DNA of 60,173 nt from Rhodoferax sp. (GCA_031291295.1 JARLJI010000182.1:1-60173), one strand, 5' to 3'. Shown: positions 46,696 to 56,186, counted from the first letter of the stretch. A program made the numbers and translations. The notes: generated by a model not told the origin, from the letters alone.

Positions 46696-49101
46696 TCAAT
46701 AAGCCAGCGTCACCGGCTGCCCCACGCGCTGCGCCGCCACATCTGCCGCGTGAAACGGCAGTGGCAGCCACTGCTTCTGCGAGAACATGGCCAGCTGGTC
46801 ATAGGCGCGCGGCGACGCCGGATCGCTGCTCTGGCCATAGGTCAGGATGCCGTACGCCACCGGGCCGCGGTCGTCGAAGGTCACCGCCTGGATGTAGCTG
46901 CTGCCATAGTTGATCTGGTAGCCGCCCGCGCTCAAAGTCGGCTGGCCCAGGCTCTGAACCTTGTTCAGCACCCCCTCGAATTCCTCGCCACCGGGGATGG
47001 TGATGGTCTGCCCCTGCACGATGCGCGTCTGTACCTGGGCCAGCGGCACGTCGATCGCGTAGCCGGCAGCGCGCACGATGCCGACCGCATCGCCCAGCGC
47101 CTTGAACACGGCGTCGCGCGTGGCCGGTGTCGCCATGTCGAGACCGGCCGGCGTGGCGACCGGGCGAGCCGCATCGAACGGCACGCGCCAGACTTTCGGC
47201 ACGTCCTTGGCCTTGCGCCAGAACTCGCGGAACAGCGGCGCGCCCTTGGACGCACTGTTGCTGGTGCGATCCCAGCCCGCCAGCACGCGGCAGCCTTGTG
47301 CGGCATCAGCCGACAGCGCCGCCGCGTTCGCGTTACAGGCCGCGACCAGGTCGTCCATCACCAGCATGCCGGCCAGGTTCTTGTCGCGAAAGATGACGCT
47401 GCGCAGCTCGGCCTGCCCCATTTTGTTGCCCGGCAAGCCGTCGTTGCCGGCCAGGCGCCCCTCGATCTCCATGATGCCGCTGCGGGTGCGCAGACGCTGC
47501 GTCCCGCCGACCGCACCGACCAGCGGCGAGACGCCCGCCATCGGCGCAATGTTCGGGTTGCTGAGCCAGTAGCTGTCATTGCTGTTTTGCACCCAGTCCG
47601 GCGTGATGACGACCGGCATGCGCGCCGGCGACATGATGCCGGGCGCGGCCACGCCGGGGTCGCGCTGCCAGGCGCAGGCGGCGCGCGAGCCATCGAGCAC
47701 CGCCAGGTTGGCCGCATGCAACAGCGCCGCCGCACGCGGCGACGGCGCGCAGGTCTTGAGCATTTCCGCCGACACATCGGGCACTACCGATTGATCGGCA
47801 TACATCGCGTTACCGTCACGATCGGCCGCGATAGTGTTGATCCACGGCATGCCCTGGTTCGCCATCGCGGCGCGCAACTCACCCACGTTGTGCGCCAGCG
47901 CCATCTTCATCCAGCTCTCGGCCGAGCGCACATTCAGGGTGTTGGCGTCGCGGATGGCGTAGGCCGTGGTGGCGCTCCAACCCAGCCCGGCAGCCGGCAG
48001 AGAGATGACCGGACCCCAGTCGGTGCTGTAGAACGTGTGGCTGGCCGGCGCGGCGCCGGGCACTGCGGCGGCTGCCGGCAAGGTGATCGTCCTGGCAAGC
48101 ATTTTGCGGCGCTGGCCATCGACCAGGTAGACGGTCGGATCGCTCGGGTCGAGCTTGAGCTCATACAGCGTAAAGCGCTGGCCGGTCGACACCGTGTGCG
48201 TCCAGGCCACGTCCTTGTTGAAGCCGATTGCCACCACCGGGCTCGAGCCACCGGTCGCGCCCATGACGTCGAGCTTGCCCGGAATGACCAGATGCATCTC
48301 CCAGAAGCGGTTGGTGCCCGTCCACGGGAAATGCGGGTTGCCAAGCAGCACGCCGTGGCCGTCGGGTGTGGCGTTGCGGCCGAAGGCCCAGCCGTTGGAG
48401 CCGAGCTCGGCGCCCTGCGGGTTGGCATTGAACCGGTGGCGCGCAATTTCCGCCACGGCTTGCGGCAGGTCGACGGGCGCTGCGCTGGTCTTGCTGCCGG
48501 GCGCGGGCGGTGCCGCGGCCAGCACGGCGCCGGCCAGCGCGCCCACGCCACCCTGGATCATCGACATCTCGGTGGCGCGCGACAGGTCCGCCACCGACAT
48601 CGGGCGCACCCAGGGCTTGCCCCGGCACGCCTCGGGCAAACCATTGGGCCCGGTGTCTTGCAGGTAGCGGTTGTAGCCGGCCACATAGCCGCGCAGCGAG
48701 GCCTTCGCATCGGCACTCGTGGTGGCCGCCGCACGCGCCAGCGCGGCGTCGTCCATATGGGCGCGGATGAACAGGTCAATCTGTGCGTTCGTCGCGCGGC
48801 CCAGACCCAGCTCGCCGGTGTTTTGCGGACCGAGAAATTGCGAGCGCTCGCCGCGCACCGTCAGCAGGTGTTCGGCGGTCTGGCAGACGTTGTCTTGCGC
48901 ATGGGCATAGGCGACCCCGTAACCAATGCCCTCATAGTCCTGAGCGGTGATGTGCGCGATGCCGTAGGTGGTGCGCTCGATCTGCACACTGCGCGTGCCC
49001 GGCGCCGGCAGGGTGCCGCAGGCGGTGAGCGCCGCGGCAGCGAGAATGGCAAGCGCTGCGGGCGCGGCAAAACGACACGCCAGGGTACGGAAGGATTTCA
49101 T
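46696..49101 (-). CDS. penicillin acylase family protein (AHL acylase-like)
   Basis: This 801-aa Ntn hydrolase starts MKSFRTLACRFAAPAAL at 49101, with a signal/lipobox (AAALTAC). RTTYGIAHITAQDYEGIGYGVAYAHAQDN is the alpha-subunit opening. AELGSNGWAFG gives Ser235 as the new N-terminal nucleophile of the beta subunit after self-cleavage; GNPHFPWTG follows. This branch includes PvdQ/QuiP-like enzymes that deacylate homoserine lactones or siderophore precursors. No luxI-type gene is in the window; the substrate is unknown. The protein is probably periplasmic. Confidence 0.88.
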   Translation of the reverse strand: MKSFRTLACRFAAPAALAILAAAALTACGTLPAPGTRSVQIERTTYGIAHITAQDYEGIGYGVAYAHAQDNVCQTAEHLLTVRGERSQFLGPQNTGELGLGRATNAQIDLFIRAHMDDAALARAAATTSADAKASLRGYVAGYNRYLQDTGPNGLPEACRGKPWVRPMSVADLSRATEMSMIQGGVGALAGAVLAAAPPAPGSKTSAAPVDLPQAVAEIARHRFNANPQGAELGSNGWAFGRNATPDGHGVLLGNPHFPWTGTNRFWEMHLVIPGKLDVMGATGGSSPVVAIGFNKDVAWTHTVSTGQRFTLYELKLDPSDPTVYLVDGQRRKMLARTITLPAAAAVPGAAPASHTFYSTDWGPVISLPAAGLGWSATTAYAIRDANTLNVRSAESWMKMALAHNVGELRAAMANQGMPWINTIAADRDGNAMYADQSVVPDVSAEMLKTCAPSPRAAALLHAANLAVLDGSRAACAWQRDPGVAAPGIMSPARMPVVITPDWVQNSNDSYWLSNPNIAPMAGVSPLVGAVGGTQRLRTRSGIMEIEGRLAGNDGLPGNKMGQAELRSVIFRDKNLAGMLVMDDLVAACNANAAALSADAAQGCRVLAGWDRTSNSASKGAPLFREFWRKAKDVPKVWRVPFDAARPVATPAGLDMATPATRDAVFKALGDAVGIVRAAGYAIDVPLAQVQTRIVQGQTITIPGGEEFEGVLNKVQSLGQPTLSAGGYQINYGSSYIQAVTFDDRGPVAYGILTYGQSSDPASPRAYDQLAMFSQKQWLPLPFHAADVAAQRVGQPVTLAY

Positions 49102-49270
49102 AAGTAGCGGGAAGAGACAAAGACGAGCGTCATTACAGCAGGCGCACAACGTGCCGTCATGCACGAATACCCGCGCGTTGTCACATGGGTGGCAGCCAGA
49201 GACGCTGGCGGGGAGCACCTGCCATTTTTCGCTGTGCCCCGGCTCCCGCATGAGCGAGCCGATTTTCAAG

Positions 49271-49326
49271 GCAAATCGGGCTGTAGCGCCCGTCCCATCT
49301 GCGCAATAAGCTATCAGATCAATAGC
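49271..49326 (-). repeat. dispersed ~55-bp element (family 1) over kinase 3' end
   Basis: This is an inverted copy: GCTATTGATCTGATAGC on the minus strand, then a spacer and GGGCGCTACAGCCCGATTT. Its head encodes the last residues and stop of the histidine kinase (LLI-stop). Confidence 0.6.
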
Positions 49327-50618
49327 GCCGTGACGGCCAGCCCGGGCTGCGCGTTGCGCACCGCGAGCGTGCCGCCGTGCGCTTCGGCGACCAGCCGGCA
49401 CAGGTACATGCCGAGGCCGACGCCGCCGGTGGCGCGCTGGCGCGCGCTGTCGGTGCGGTAGAACGGTTCAGTGAGGTGTTCGAGCTGCGCGGCGTCGACG
49501 CCGGGGCCGAAGTCGCGTACTTCGATCAGCACGCCCCGGCCTTCGGTGCGCAGCGAAATGCGCGGCGGCTGTGGCGCACCAAAGCTGTAGCGCAGCGCGT
49601 TGTCGAGCAGGTTGCGCACCAGCAGGCGCACACGGGTGCGGTCGAGCAGCCGTGATGGCAACGCTTCGGGCAGATCGAGCTGCAGCGCGGCGCCCGCGGC
49701 CTGCTCGGACACCACCTCGCGAACCAGGGCCACCAGATCGACCGGCTCGCGCTGCAGCGAAGCGTGCGCACTGGCAAGGCGCTCGCTCTCCAACAGGTCG
49801 CTGATGAGGTCGCGCATCTGGTTCAGGTCGCGCAGCAGCGCGTTGCGTTCGGCGGCGCTGTCGGGCGTGTCGGGCAGCAGCTCGGCGTTCAGGCGGGCGC
49901 GCGTGAGCGGCGAGCGCAATTCGTGGCTCAGCGCCAGCAGCAGCGCGCGCTTGGCATCGAGCATGCCCTCGATGTCGTGCGCCATGGTGTTGATGCGCCG
50001 CGCCAGATCGCCCAGCTCGTCCTTGCGGCGCAGCGGGATCGGCCGGTCAAACTGGCCACCACCAAAACGCTCGGCCCCCGCGCGGATGTCGTCGAGCGGG
50101 CGCAAGAGCCGGCGCACATAACTGTAGGCGCCGACGATCAACGCCAGCAGCAGCGCGAGCGTGAGCCAGCCGATGCCATGCGGCGCGTTCTGCCAGTTCG
50201 GCGTATCGAGCGAAAAGCTCACGCGGTGGCCGTCGGCCAGCGTGCGGCTCAGCACACCCGACGCGCGCCCTTCGCGCATGTCGCCCCCGCGGCGCGCGGT
50301 GCGCTCCGGGTCCGAGTCCCAGTTGACGCGCGGCCCCTGGATGCGGATCGCGATCGGCAGCCGCCGTGTCAGCGCCTGCGCGCGCGCGATGTCGGGCGGC
50401 GTGCCGATCTCGGCGGCGAGGCGGTCGACGTAGTCGGTGATGAGCGGCAGGCCGGCGTCGCGCCAGCCGCTCGCAAACATACCGCGCATGCCGCCGATGA
50501 CCACCCCACCCATCGCCAGCGCGAGCAGCAGGAACACCGTGATGAGCCGCGCGCGCAGCGAATGGCGCCAGCGATGCCGCCAGCGGCGACGCTCCAGGTG
50601 ACGTGCCTCGCGACCCAC
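49314..50618 (-). CDS. sensor histidine kinase (HAMP, HisKA, HATPase)
   Basis: This 434-aa protein has a TM helix at about 23-45, a small periplasmic domain (about 46-148), and a second TM at 149-168. HAMP follows (RRLLRPLDDIRAGAERF), then HisKA with His232 in LSHELRSPLTR, the N-box (RNLLDNALRYS) and G-boxes (DFGPGVD, GVGLGMYLCR). It is the partner of the regulator encoded 3 bp upstream. The CpxP/Spy-like gene in the same unit suggests envelope-stress or metal sensing. The end of the gene lies in a dispersed repeat. Confidence 0.92.
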   Translation of the reverse strand: MGREARHLERRRWRHRWRHSLRARLITVFLLLALAMGGVVIGGMRGMFASGWRDAGLPLITDYVDRLAAEIGTPPDIARAQALTRRLPIAIRIQGPRVNWDSDPERTARRGGDMREGRASGVLSRTLADGHRVSFSLDTPNWQNAPHGIGWLTLALLLALIVGAYSYVRRLLRPLDDIRAGAERFGGGQFDRPIPLRRKDELGDLARRINTMAHDIEGMLDAKRALLLALSHELRSPLTRARLNAELLPDTPDSAAERNALLRDLNQMRDLISDLLESERLASAHASLQREPVDLVALVREVVSEQAAGAALQLDLPEALPSRLLDRTRVRLLVRNLLDNALRYSFGAPQPPRISLRTEGRGVLIEVRDFGPGVDAAQLEHLTEPFYRTDSARQRATGGVGLGMYLCRLVAEAHGGTLAVRNAQPGLAVTALLI

Positions 50619-50621
50619 GGC

Positions 50622-51305
50622 TCAAGCCTTGCCGACCGCGAGCGCATAGCCGGCATTGCGCAGCGTCTTGATGCAGTCGAGCGGCTCCAGCTTCTTGCGC
50701 AGCCGGCTCACCACGATGTCGACGGCGCGCGTGTAGAGATCGGCCTCGTGGCCGCGCAGGCGATTCAGGATGTCGTCGCGGCTGAACACCTTGCCGGGTT
50801 CGGACGCGAGCAGCGCCAGCAGTTCGAACTCGGTGCCGGTGAGCTCGACCGGCTCGCCTTGCCGCAGCACCTCGCGCCTGTCGAGGTCGATGGCGAGCCC
50901 CTCGAACACGCGACGCTGCGGACCCGCGGCCAGCGGCGGCGCCACGCGCTGCCGGCGCAGGATGGTCTGCACGCGCGCCACCAGCTCGCGCGGCTCGAAA
51001 GGCTTGGGCACATAGTCGTCGGCGCCGAGCTCGAGCCCGACCACGCGGTCCATCACGTCGCCGCGCGCGGTGAGCATCACGATCGGGATGTCGCTTTCCT
51101 TGCGGATCTCGCGGCACAGCGCAAAGCCGTCCATCTCGGGCAGCATCACGTCGAGGATCGCCGCGTCGTAGTGCGCGGCGCGCAACCTGGCGAGGCCCTC
51201 GCTCGGCCGCGTCGCGCTGTCCAGCGTGCAATCGAAACGCGCGAAGTAGCTGGCCAGCGGCGCCGCCAGCTGTTCGTCGTCGTCGATCAGGAGAATGCGC
51301 GGCAT
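50622..51305 (-). CDS. OmpR-family response regulator
   Basis: This 227-aa protein begins MPRILLIDDDEQL at 51305. It has receiver acidic residues at 8-10, phospho-acceptor Asp52 (AILDVMLPEMDG), a conserved Lys in PKPFEPRELVAR, and a C-terminal winged helix (LTGTEFELLALLAS, RAVDIVVSRLRKKLEP). It pairs with the kinase encoded immediately downstream. Resembles CpxR/RstA. Confidence 0.93.
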   Translation of the reverse strand: MPRILLIDDDEQLAAPLASYFARFDCTLDSATRPSEGLARLRAAHYDAAILDVMLPEMDGFALCREIRKESDIPIVMLTARGDVMDRVVGLELGADDYVPKPFEPRELVARVQTILRRQRVAPPLAAGPQRRVFEGLAIDLDRREVLRQGEPVELTGTEFELLALLASEPGKVFSRDDILNRLRGHEADLYTRAVDIVVSRLRKKLEPLDCIKTLRNAGYALAVGKA

Positions 51306-51328
51306 GGGCAGATTATGGAGGACGCGTT

Positions 51329-51793
51329 TCAGCCGCGACGCCCCCAACGGCGACCGCCCTTGGCCATGAAATCGCGCACCTTCTGCTGCTGCGCCGGATT
51401 CAGGTTGTCGAAGAAATCGGCGGCCGCGGCGACGACTTCAGGGCTGCCGCTGCGCACGGCCGCGGTCTTCTCTTCGATCATCTTGAGGGCGCCGGCCTGG
51501 TCAAGCCTGGCGCCCGCGAACAGCGACTGGAACTGCGAGCGCGTGCCGCCGGCACCGCCTGCATCGCGTATGGCGGTGCGTTGAGCCTGCAGCTTTTCGG
51601 CCAGCACATTGAGCTTCTGTTTTTGCGCGGCGTCGAGGTCCAGCTTGCCGCCCACGCGCTCGACCATGCGGGCGCGGAACTCCGCCGGGTCACCGCCCCA
51701 GCCACTGCGGTGCGCGGCACAGGCGCCCAAGCTGCCGGCCACGATCGCGGCACCGGCAAAACCGAAAAGAGAACGTTTGATCCACGGTTTCAT
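51329..51793 (-). CDS. Spy/CpxP-like periplasmic protein
   Basis: This 154-aa protein has a signal/lipobox-like start (FAGAAIVAGSLGACAA). The helical mature part contains LDAAQKQKLNVLAEKLQAQR and LNPAQQQKVRDFMAKGG, the LTxxQ-like repeats of Spy/CpxP. It lies 23 bp before the response regulator and is probably both target and modulator of that two-component system. Confidence 0.83.
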   Translation of the reverse strand: MKPWIKRSLFGFAGAAIVAGSLGACAAHRSGWGGDPAEFRARMVERVGGKLDLDAAQKQKLNVLAEKLQAQRTAIRDAGGAGGTRSQFQSLFAGARLDQAGALKMIEEKTAAVRSGSPEVVAAAADFFDNLNPAQQQKVRDFMAKGGRRWGRRG

Positions 51794-51907
51794 TGGAGAC
51801 TTCCTTGCGTGTGAAAAAGAGGAAGCCCCATGGTGCTGTTAGCGGCCCGCAAAGTCCTTTCGCGGCGGTATCGGCGTGTTTCGTTTTATTTCGTTCACGC
51901 CGATCAC

Positions 51908-52486
51908 TCAGCCGAGCGGCCGCACGCCAATCAGCAGGCCGTGGGCCCAGAACGCAACCACGGCCCACGCCAGCACCCCCACCACCACGGTGATGACCGT
52001 GCCCGAGGTGGTGCCGGCCGGGTAAACCGTCTGCGCCACACGATCCCGCGCGCGCGCCGCCCGAAAGCTCAGCACCGCCCATAGCAGAAACGCGCCGAAC
52101 AGCAACACATCGGCCGGGCTGCCGTTGGACAGCAGGTGCGCAAACGCCCAGACCTTGACCGCCAGCACCATCGGGTGGTGCAGCCGCGCCTTGATGCCGT
52201 TACGCGGCACATAGGCGGCCACCAGCAGCACAAAGGAAATCAGCATCAGGAGCGCCGTTACGTGGCGCATGCCCATGGACCCCTCCCACAGCAGCCCGGG
52301 CAACTGCCGCGCCTGGTTGAAGCCCCACACGATCAGCACAAAACCGGCGATCGACAGCAGCGAATAAAGGCCCTTCCACGGCTTCTCGCCGAGCCGCGCG
52401 ATCATGCCCGTGCGCCAGCCGTCGGCCACGATGCGCGTGGAATGCACGCCCAGAAAAATCACCAGTCCCAGAATCAGCAGGCCCAT
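51908..52486 (-). CDS. nnrU: NnrU family membrane protein
   Basis: This 192-aa protein has about five TM helices. LGVHSTRIVADGWR, GEKPWKGLYSLLSIAGFVLIVWGF, and RLHHPMVLAVKVWAFAHLLSNG are the NnrU signature. Required with nitrite/NO reduction genes in alphaproteobacteria. Divergent from nirK, with two FNR/NNR-type boxes between, consistent with nitrogen-oxide control. Confidence 0.9.
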   Translation of the reverse strand: MGLLILGLVIFLGVHSTRIVADGWRTGMIARLGEKPWKGLYSLLSIAGFVLIVWGFNQARQLPGLLWEGSMGMRHVTALLMLISFVLLVAAYVPRNGIKARLHHPMVLAVKVWAFAHLLSNGSPADVLLFGAFLLWAVLSFRAARARDRVAQTVYPAGTTSGTVITVVVGVLAWAVVAFWAHGLLIGVRPLG

Positions 52487-52539
52487 ACCGTTTTCTCCAG
52501 ACCATTGTGTGGGGCGATTATGAGGGCCGACAGCGGGTT

Positions 52540-52553
52540 TTGTCGCATGGCAA
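52540..52553. promoter_or_regulatory. NNR/DNR-type box between nnrU and nirK
   Basis: TTGTC-GCAT-GGCAA fits the TTGNC-N4-GNCAA pattern and is part of a longer dyad TTTTGTC-N4-GGCAAAA. Centre 60 bp before nnrU and 155 bp before nirK. Confidence 0.55.
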
Positions 52554-52557
52554 AACC

Positions 52558-52571
52558 ATGATGCAGATCAA
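52558..52571. promoter_or_regulatory. FNR/DNR-type box upstream of nirK
   Basis: ATGATGCAGATCAA has a perfect TGAT-N4-ATCA core and the GCAG spacer seen at 31896, 36979 and 37812. Centre 137 bp before nirK and 78 bp before nnrU. Confidence 0.6.
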
Positions 52572-52701
52572 GGATCGCCACGGCCCCGCTCGGTAAACTG
52601 AATCTGTAAACGATTGTTACCCCTCGCCACAAAGATACGGGTTGCGCACCGATGCCGGCTCGCGTGTGGATGATGAAAGTCGAAACGGAGCCAAAAACAT
52701 C

Positions 52702-54183
52702 ATGAAGAACCCCCTGCTCGCATTCATCGCCATTGCCATTGGCGCCAGCGTCCTGACGGCGTCATCCCCGCCTGCCATTTCCGCCGAACGCAATGCGCCG
52801 GTAGTCGTGGCCAGCAGCGAACCCGCCGACTTCGGCCCCCCGCGCGGCGCACCGATCGAGGAAAAACTCGTCGCGGCGCCCAACGTCCCGCCGCCCATTC
52901 ACCGAGACTATCCGGCCCGCGTGATCGTGCGCCTGTTCACCACCGAACTGGTGAAAGAAATCGCCGATGGTGTGCGCTACGACTTCTGGACCTTCAACGG
53001 CTCGGTCCCCGGGCCCATGATCCGCGTGCGCCAGGGCGATACCGTCGAGCTGCACCTGCAAAACGATCCGCGCTCGCACATGGCGCACAACATCGACCTG
53101 CACGCCGTCATGGGGCCGGGCGGTGGCGCTGCGGTGAGCATGACGCCGCCCGGCAATGAGAGCGTGTTCACCTTCAAGGCGATGCGCGCGGGCCTGTATA
53201 TCTACCATTGCGCCACGCCCCCGGTGCCGATGCACATCGCCAACGGCATGTACGGGCTGATTCTGGTCGAGCCGCCACAGGGGCTGCCCAAGGTGGACCG
53301 CGAGTACTACGTGGTGCAGGGCGACTTCTACACCGCCGGCGCCAACCACGCGCCCGGCTTGCAGCCGTTCGACCGCGACAAGATGATCAACGAACAGCCC
53401 ACCTACGTGCTGTTCAATGGCCGCGAAGGCGCGCTCACCGGCCCGAACGCGCTGCAGGCGAACGTGGGCGACACCGTGCGCCTGTTCGTCGGCAACGGCG
53501 GGCCCAACCTGGTGTCCAGCTTCCACGCGATCGGCCAGATCTTCGAAAGCGTTGACGTCGAAGGCGGCACCCTGGTCAACCACAACGTGCAGACCACCCT
53601 GATCCCGGCCGGCGGCGCCGCCCAGATCGAGCTGCGCACCCTGATGCCCGGTACCTTCCTGCTGGTGGACCACTCCATCACGCGCGCCTTCCTCAAGGGC
53701 GCGCTGGGCGAACTGGTGGTCAAGGGAACGGCGCCGACATCCACATCGGCGATCTACAGCAAGGTGTCCAGCGGCCCCATCGCTCCCGGCGCCAGCTATA
53801 TCACCCAGCCAAAGCAGGCCGAAGCCCCGGCGCTGGTCGATGCCATGGGTAACGGCAAGCGCGTGTTCGCACAGGTGTGCGCGGCCTGCCACCAGGCGGA
53901 CGGCACGGGCCTGCCCGGTGCGTTCCCGCCGCTGGCCATGTCGGACTTCCTCAACGCCGACCCCAAAAACGCCATCAGCATCGTGCTGCACGGCCTGAGC
54001 GGCAAGATCACGGTGAACAGCACGGGCTACGAGTCCGTCATGCCGGCATTCGCCACGCAGCTCAGCGACGACGACGTCGCGAACGTGCTGACCTTCGTGC
54101 TCAACAACTTCAACAACAAGGGCGGTGCGATTGCGCCGGCCGAAGTCAAGGCGGTTCGCGCCGCCGGGCCGAAGGGCCAGTAG
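52702..54183 (+). CDS. nirK: copper nitrite reductase with C-terminal cytochrome c domain
   Basis: This 493-aa protein begins [10 protein letters not shown], with a signal peptide to about residue 28. Two cupredoxin domains carry the type 1 copper ligands His129, Cys170, His178, Met183; type 2 ligands His134, His169, His324; and catalytic Asp132 and His275, so all are present. A C-terminal class I cytochrome c (CAACH at 393-397, with a later Met in [10 protein letters not shown]) makes it a three-domain NirK like those of Ralstonia. It reduces nitrite to NO in the periplasm. It is followed by nirV and a SCO gene. Confidence 0.95.
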   Translation: MKNPLLAFIAIAIGASVLTASSPPAISAERNAPVVVASSEPADFGPPRGAPIEEKLVAAPNVPPPIHRDYPARVIVRLFTTELVKEIADGVRYDFWTFNGSVPGPMIRVRQGDTVELHLQNDPRSHMAHNIDLHAVMGPGGGAAVSMTPPGNESVFTFKAMRAGLYIYHCATPPVPMHIANGMYGLILVEPPQGLPKVDREYYVVQGDFYTAGANHAPGLQPFDRDKMINEQPTYVLFNGREGALTGPNALQANVGDTVRLFVGNGGPNLVSSFHAIGQIFESVDVEGGTLVNHNVQTTLIPAGGAAQIELRTLMPGTFLLVDHSITRAFLKGALGELVVKGTAPTSTSAIYSKVSSGPIAPGASYITQPKQAEAPALVDAMGNGKRVFAQVCAACHQADGTGLPGAFPPLAMSDFLNADPKNAISIVLHGLSGKITVNSTGYESVMPAFATQLSDDDVANVLTFVLNNFNNKGGAIAPAEVKAVRAAGPKGQ

Positions 54184-54205
54184 CGGCGGCCTTGAGGAGG
54201 ATCCC

Positions 54206-55000
54206 ATGCGCACATTCGCTCTGGCGATCCTCTTCATGCTCGGCGCAGGCGTGCAGGCCGCCGCGCAGGACGGCACCGGTTACCTTCCCGTGCCGGCGGG
54301 CTCGTTCGTCAGCGCCCTGAACTTCGACGGCTCGCGCGTTCCGGTGCAACTCGCCGGCTTCACGATGCGCTCCACCCCCGTCACCGTGCATGACTACCTC
54401 GCCTTCGTCCAGACCCATCCTGAATGGCGGCGTGACCGCGTGCCGGCCCTGTATGCGGGCAGCGGCTACCTTGCGTCCTGGGCCACGCCGATGACCCCGG
54501 GGCCCGCGATCGACCCGCAACGCCCCGCCACCGAAGTGAGCTGGTTCGCCGCGCGGGCCTATTGCGCCGGCGAGAACGCACAGCTGCCCACCTGGTACCA
54601 GTGGGAATACGCCGCGGCTGCGGACGCCACCCGCGCCGATGCCCGCAGCGACGCCGCCTGGGACATTCAAATCCAGCAGACCCTGCTGGCACGCACCGGG
54701 CGGGCGCCCGGCGCCGTGGGACAGGACGCCGCCGACCTGCATGGCCTGCACGACATGAACGCGCTCGTGTGGGAATGGGTGGACGACTACGCGGCGATGT
54801 TCGTCAACGCCGACGCCCGCAATCCGGGCCAGACCAACCTGCTCAAACTCTGCGGCGGCGCCGCGCTGGCATTCGGCAACCGCGACGCCTACCCCCTCAT
54901 CATGCGCGTGGCGGCGCTGTCCGCCATGAAACCGGTGGACGCGGCCGGCAACATCGGTTTCCGCTGCGTGCGCCCCATCAACCCCGGAGATGCCTCATGA
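54206..55000 (+). CDS. nirV: NirV-like formylglycine-generating-enzyme-family protein
   Basis: This 264-aa SUMF1-fold protein starts at ATG 54206 with GAGGAGG upstream and a signal peptide to about residue 20. FTMRSTPVTVHDYLAFVQ, PATEVSWFAARAYCAGENAQLPTWYQWEYAAAADA, MNALVWEWVDDY and GNIGFRCVRPI are FGE-fold motifs. nirV commonly follows nirK in denitrifiers, with unclear function. It overlaps the SCO start by ATGA. Confidence 0.9.
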   Translation: MRTFALAILFMLGAGVQAAAQDGTGYLPVPAGSFVSALNFDGSRVPVQLAGFTMRSTPVTVHDYLAFVQTHPEWRRDRVPALYAGSGYLASWATPMTPGPAIDPQRPATEVSWFAARAYCAGENAQLPTWYQWEYAAAADATRADARSDAAWDIQIQQTLLARTGRAPGAVGQDAADLHGLHDMNALVWEWVDDYAAMFVNADARNPGQTNLLKLCGGAALAFGNRDAYPLIMRVAALSAMKPVDAAGNIGFRCVRPINPGDAS

Positions 55001-55581
55001 ACCGCCGACTCACCCTGCTGCTCTTGCTGGCGCTAAGCGCCGGCACCGGCGCGGCCCAGGCCGCGACCGGCGACAAGGCCTTGCTGCCCGACTCGGTCTA
55101 CCAGACCCCGCTCGCGCTGCGCGATCAGGCCGGCCACCCCTTTGCGCTCGCCTCGCTGCGCGGGCATCCCGTGCTCGTCAGCATGATCTACGCCTCCTGC
55201 CAGGAGGTCTGTCCCCTCACGGTGGAGACCGTCAAGGGGATCCGCGCTGCCGTCAGCAAACGCACCGGACGCGACGCACCACCGGTCGTGCTGATCAGCT
55301 TCGACCCGGCCCGCGACACCGTTGCGGCCCTCGCCATGATGGCCTCGATGCACCACGTGGATGCCCCCGCCTGGCGGCTGGCACGGCCCGATCAGGGCGA
55401 CGTGCGCGCCTTTGCCGCCACGCTCGGCGTGTCGTACCGCAAGCGCCCCGATGGCGACTTCGACCACAACGTCGAGATCGTCCTGCTCGACGCCGAAGGC
55501 CGCATCGTGGCCAAGACCAGCGAGGTCGGCACGCCGGAGCCGGCCTTCGTCGATCAAGTTTCGCGCGCCACGGCGCGCTGA
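54997..55581 (+). CDS. SCO1/SenC family copper chaperone
   Basis: This 194-aa protein has a signal peptide (LLLLLALSAGTGAAQA), then a thioredoxin-fold domain with the copper motif SCQEVCP (Cys68, Cys72) and a later copper-ligand His in GDFDHNVEIVLLD. SCO proteins deliver copper to cytochrome oxidase CuA; here, coupled to nirK-nirV, copper delivery to NirK is likely. Confidence 0.9.
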   Translation: MNRRLTLLLLLALSAGTGAAQAATGDKALLPDSVYQTPLALRDQAGHPFALASLRGHPVLVSMIYASCQEVCPLTVETVKGIRAAVSKRTGRDAPPVVLISFDPARDTVAALAMMASMHHVDAPAWRLARPDQGDVRAFAATLGVSYRKRPDGDFDHNVEIVLLDAEGRIVAKTSEVGTPEPAFVDQVSRATAR

Positions 55582-55695
55582 GCGTTTGTGCGACAAACCC
55601 CTCGGCGGCCTGAGCCTGCCGGGAGCACGGCAACAGGTCCGCATGCGGTATGGTCCACTCTGCCAATCTGAAAAGATAAAGAAGGAGGGAGACTC

Positions 55696-55986
55696 ATGGG
55701 TTTGCAAGACCGCGATTACATGCGCGAGCGCCGCAGCACCTTGCCGTTCGATCAACAGGTGGCGCTCGCCGAGAACGAGGCCAATGCGACGCGGGCTCAA
55801 AGCGCCGCGCAAGATCGGGAAGTGGCCCGCCTACGCCGGTGTGAGGCCCTGCAGGCGGAGCGAGACAGTATCTGGAGCCGCTACAGCAACCGGCAGCTCC
55901 AGCCGCCAGACGTGATCGGACAGGACCGCTCTCGGACGCTGGGCATTCAGGCAGAGCAGCAGCGCTTGGGGTGTCCGACTCAATAA
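55696..55986 (+). CDS. small hypothetical protein
   Basis: This 96-aa protein starts MGLQDRDYMRERRSTLPF after GAAGGAGGGAGAC. It is charged and helical (ALAENEANATRAQSAAQDREVARLRR is coiled-coil-like) and ends with a cysteine (GCPTQ). No family recognised. Own promoter region, 114 bp after the SCO gene. Confidence 0.6.
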   Translation: MGLQDRDYMRERRSTLPFDQQVALAENEANATRAQSAAQDREVARLRRCEALQAERDSIWSRYSNRQLQPPDVIGQDRSRTLGIQAEQQRLGCPTQ

Positions 55987-55991
55987 TGCAA

Positions 55992-56047
55992 TCACTACAC
56001 TTTTAATAGCTGTATACCCAGACAAATAAAGGGCTGCCGGTTGATTT
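55992..56047 (+). repeat. dispersed ~55-bp element (family 1)
   Basis: CACTACACTTTTAATAGCTG, a spacer, AAAGGGCTGCCGGTTGATTT. It resembles the copy at 45915 closely at its right end. Confidence 0.6.
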
Positions 56048-56186
56048 GACATTCGATCTCGTTAATGTGCCGCCCGGCGCTTCATCATGCCCACACGCGC
56101 CACGGATGTCACCCCAGGCAATGCCCTGGGTCACAAAACGCATCGCAGCGCTTACGCTTGGCTCCACTTTTCAACCGGAGTTAACA

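Noticed and set aside
46750..49107. 785-codon open frame antisense to the acylase gene
   Set aside because: Shadow frame; the acylase has an intact Ntn-hydrolase signature and signal peptide.
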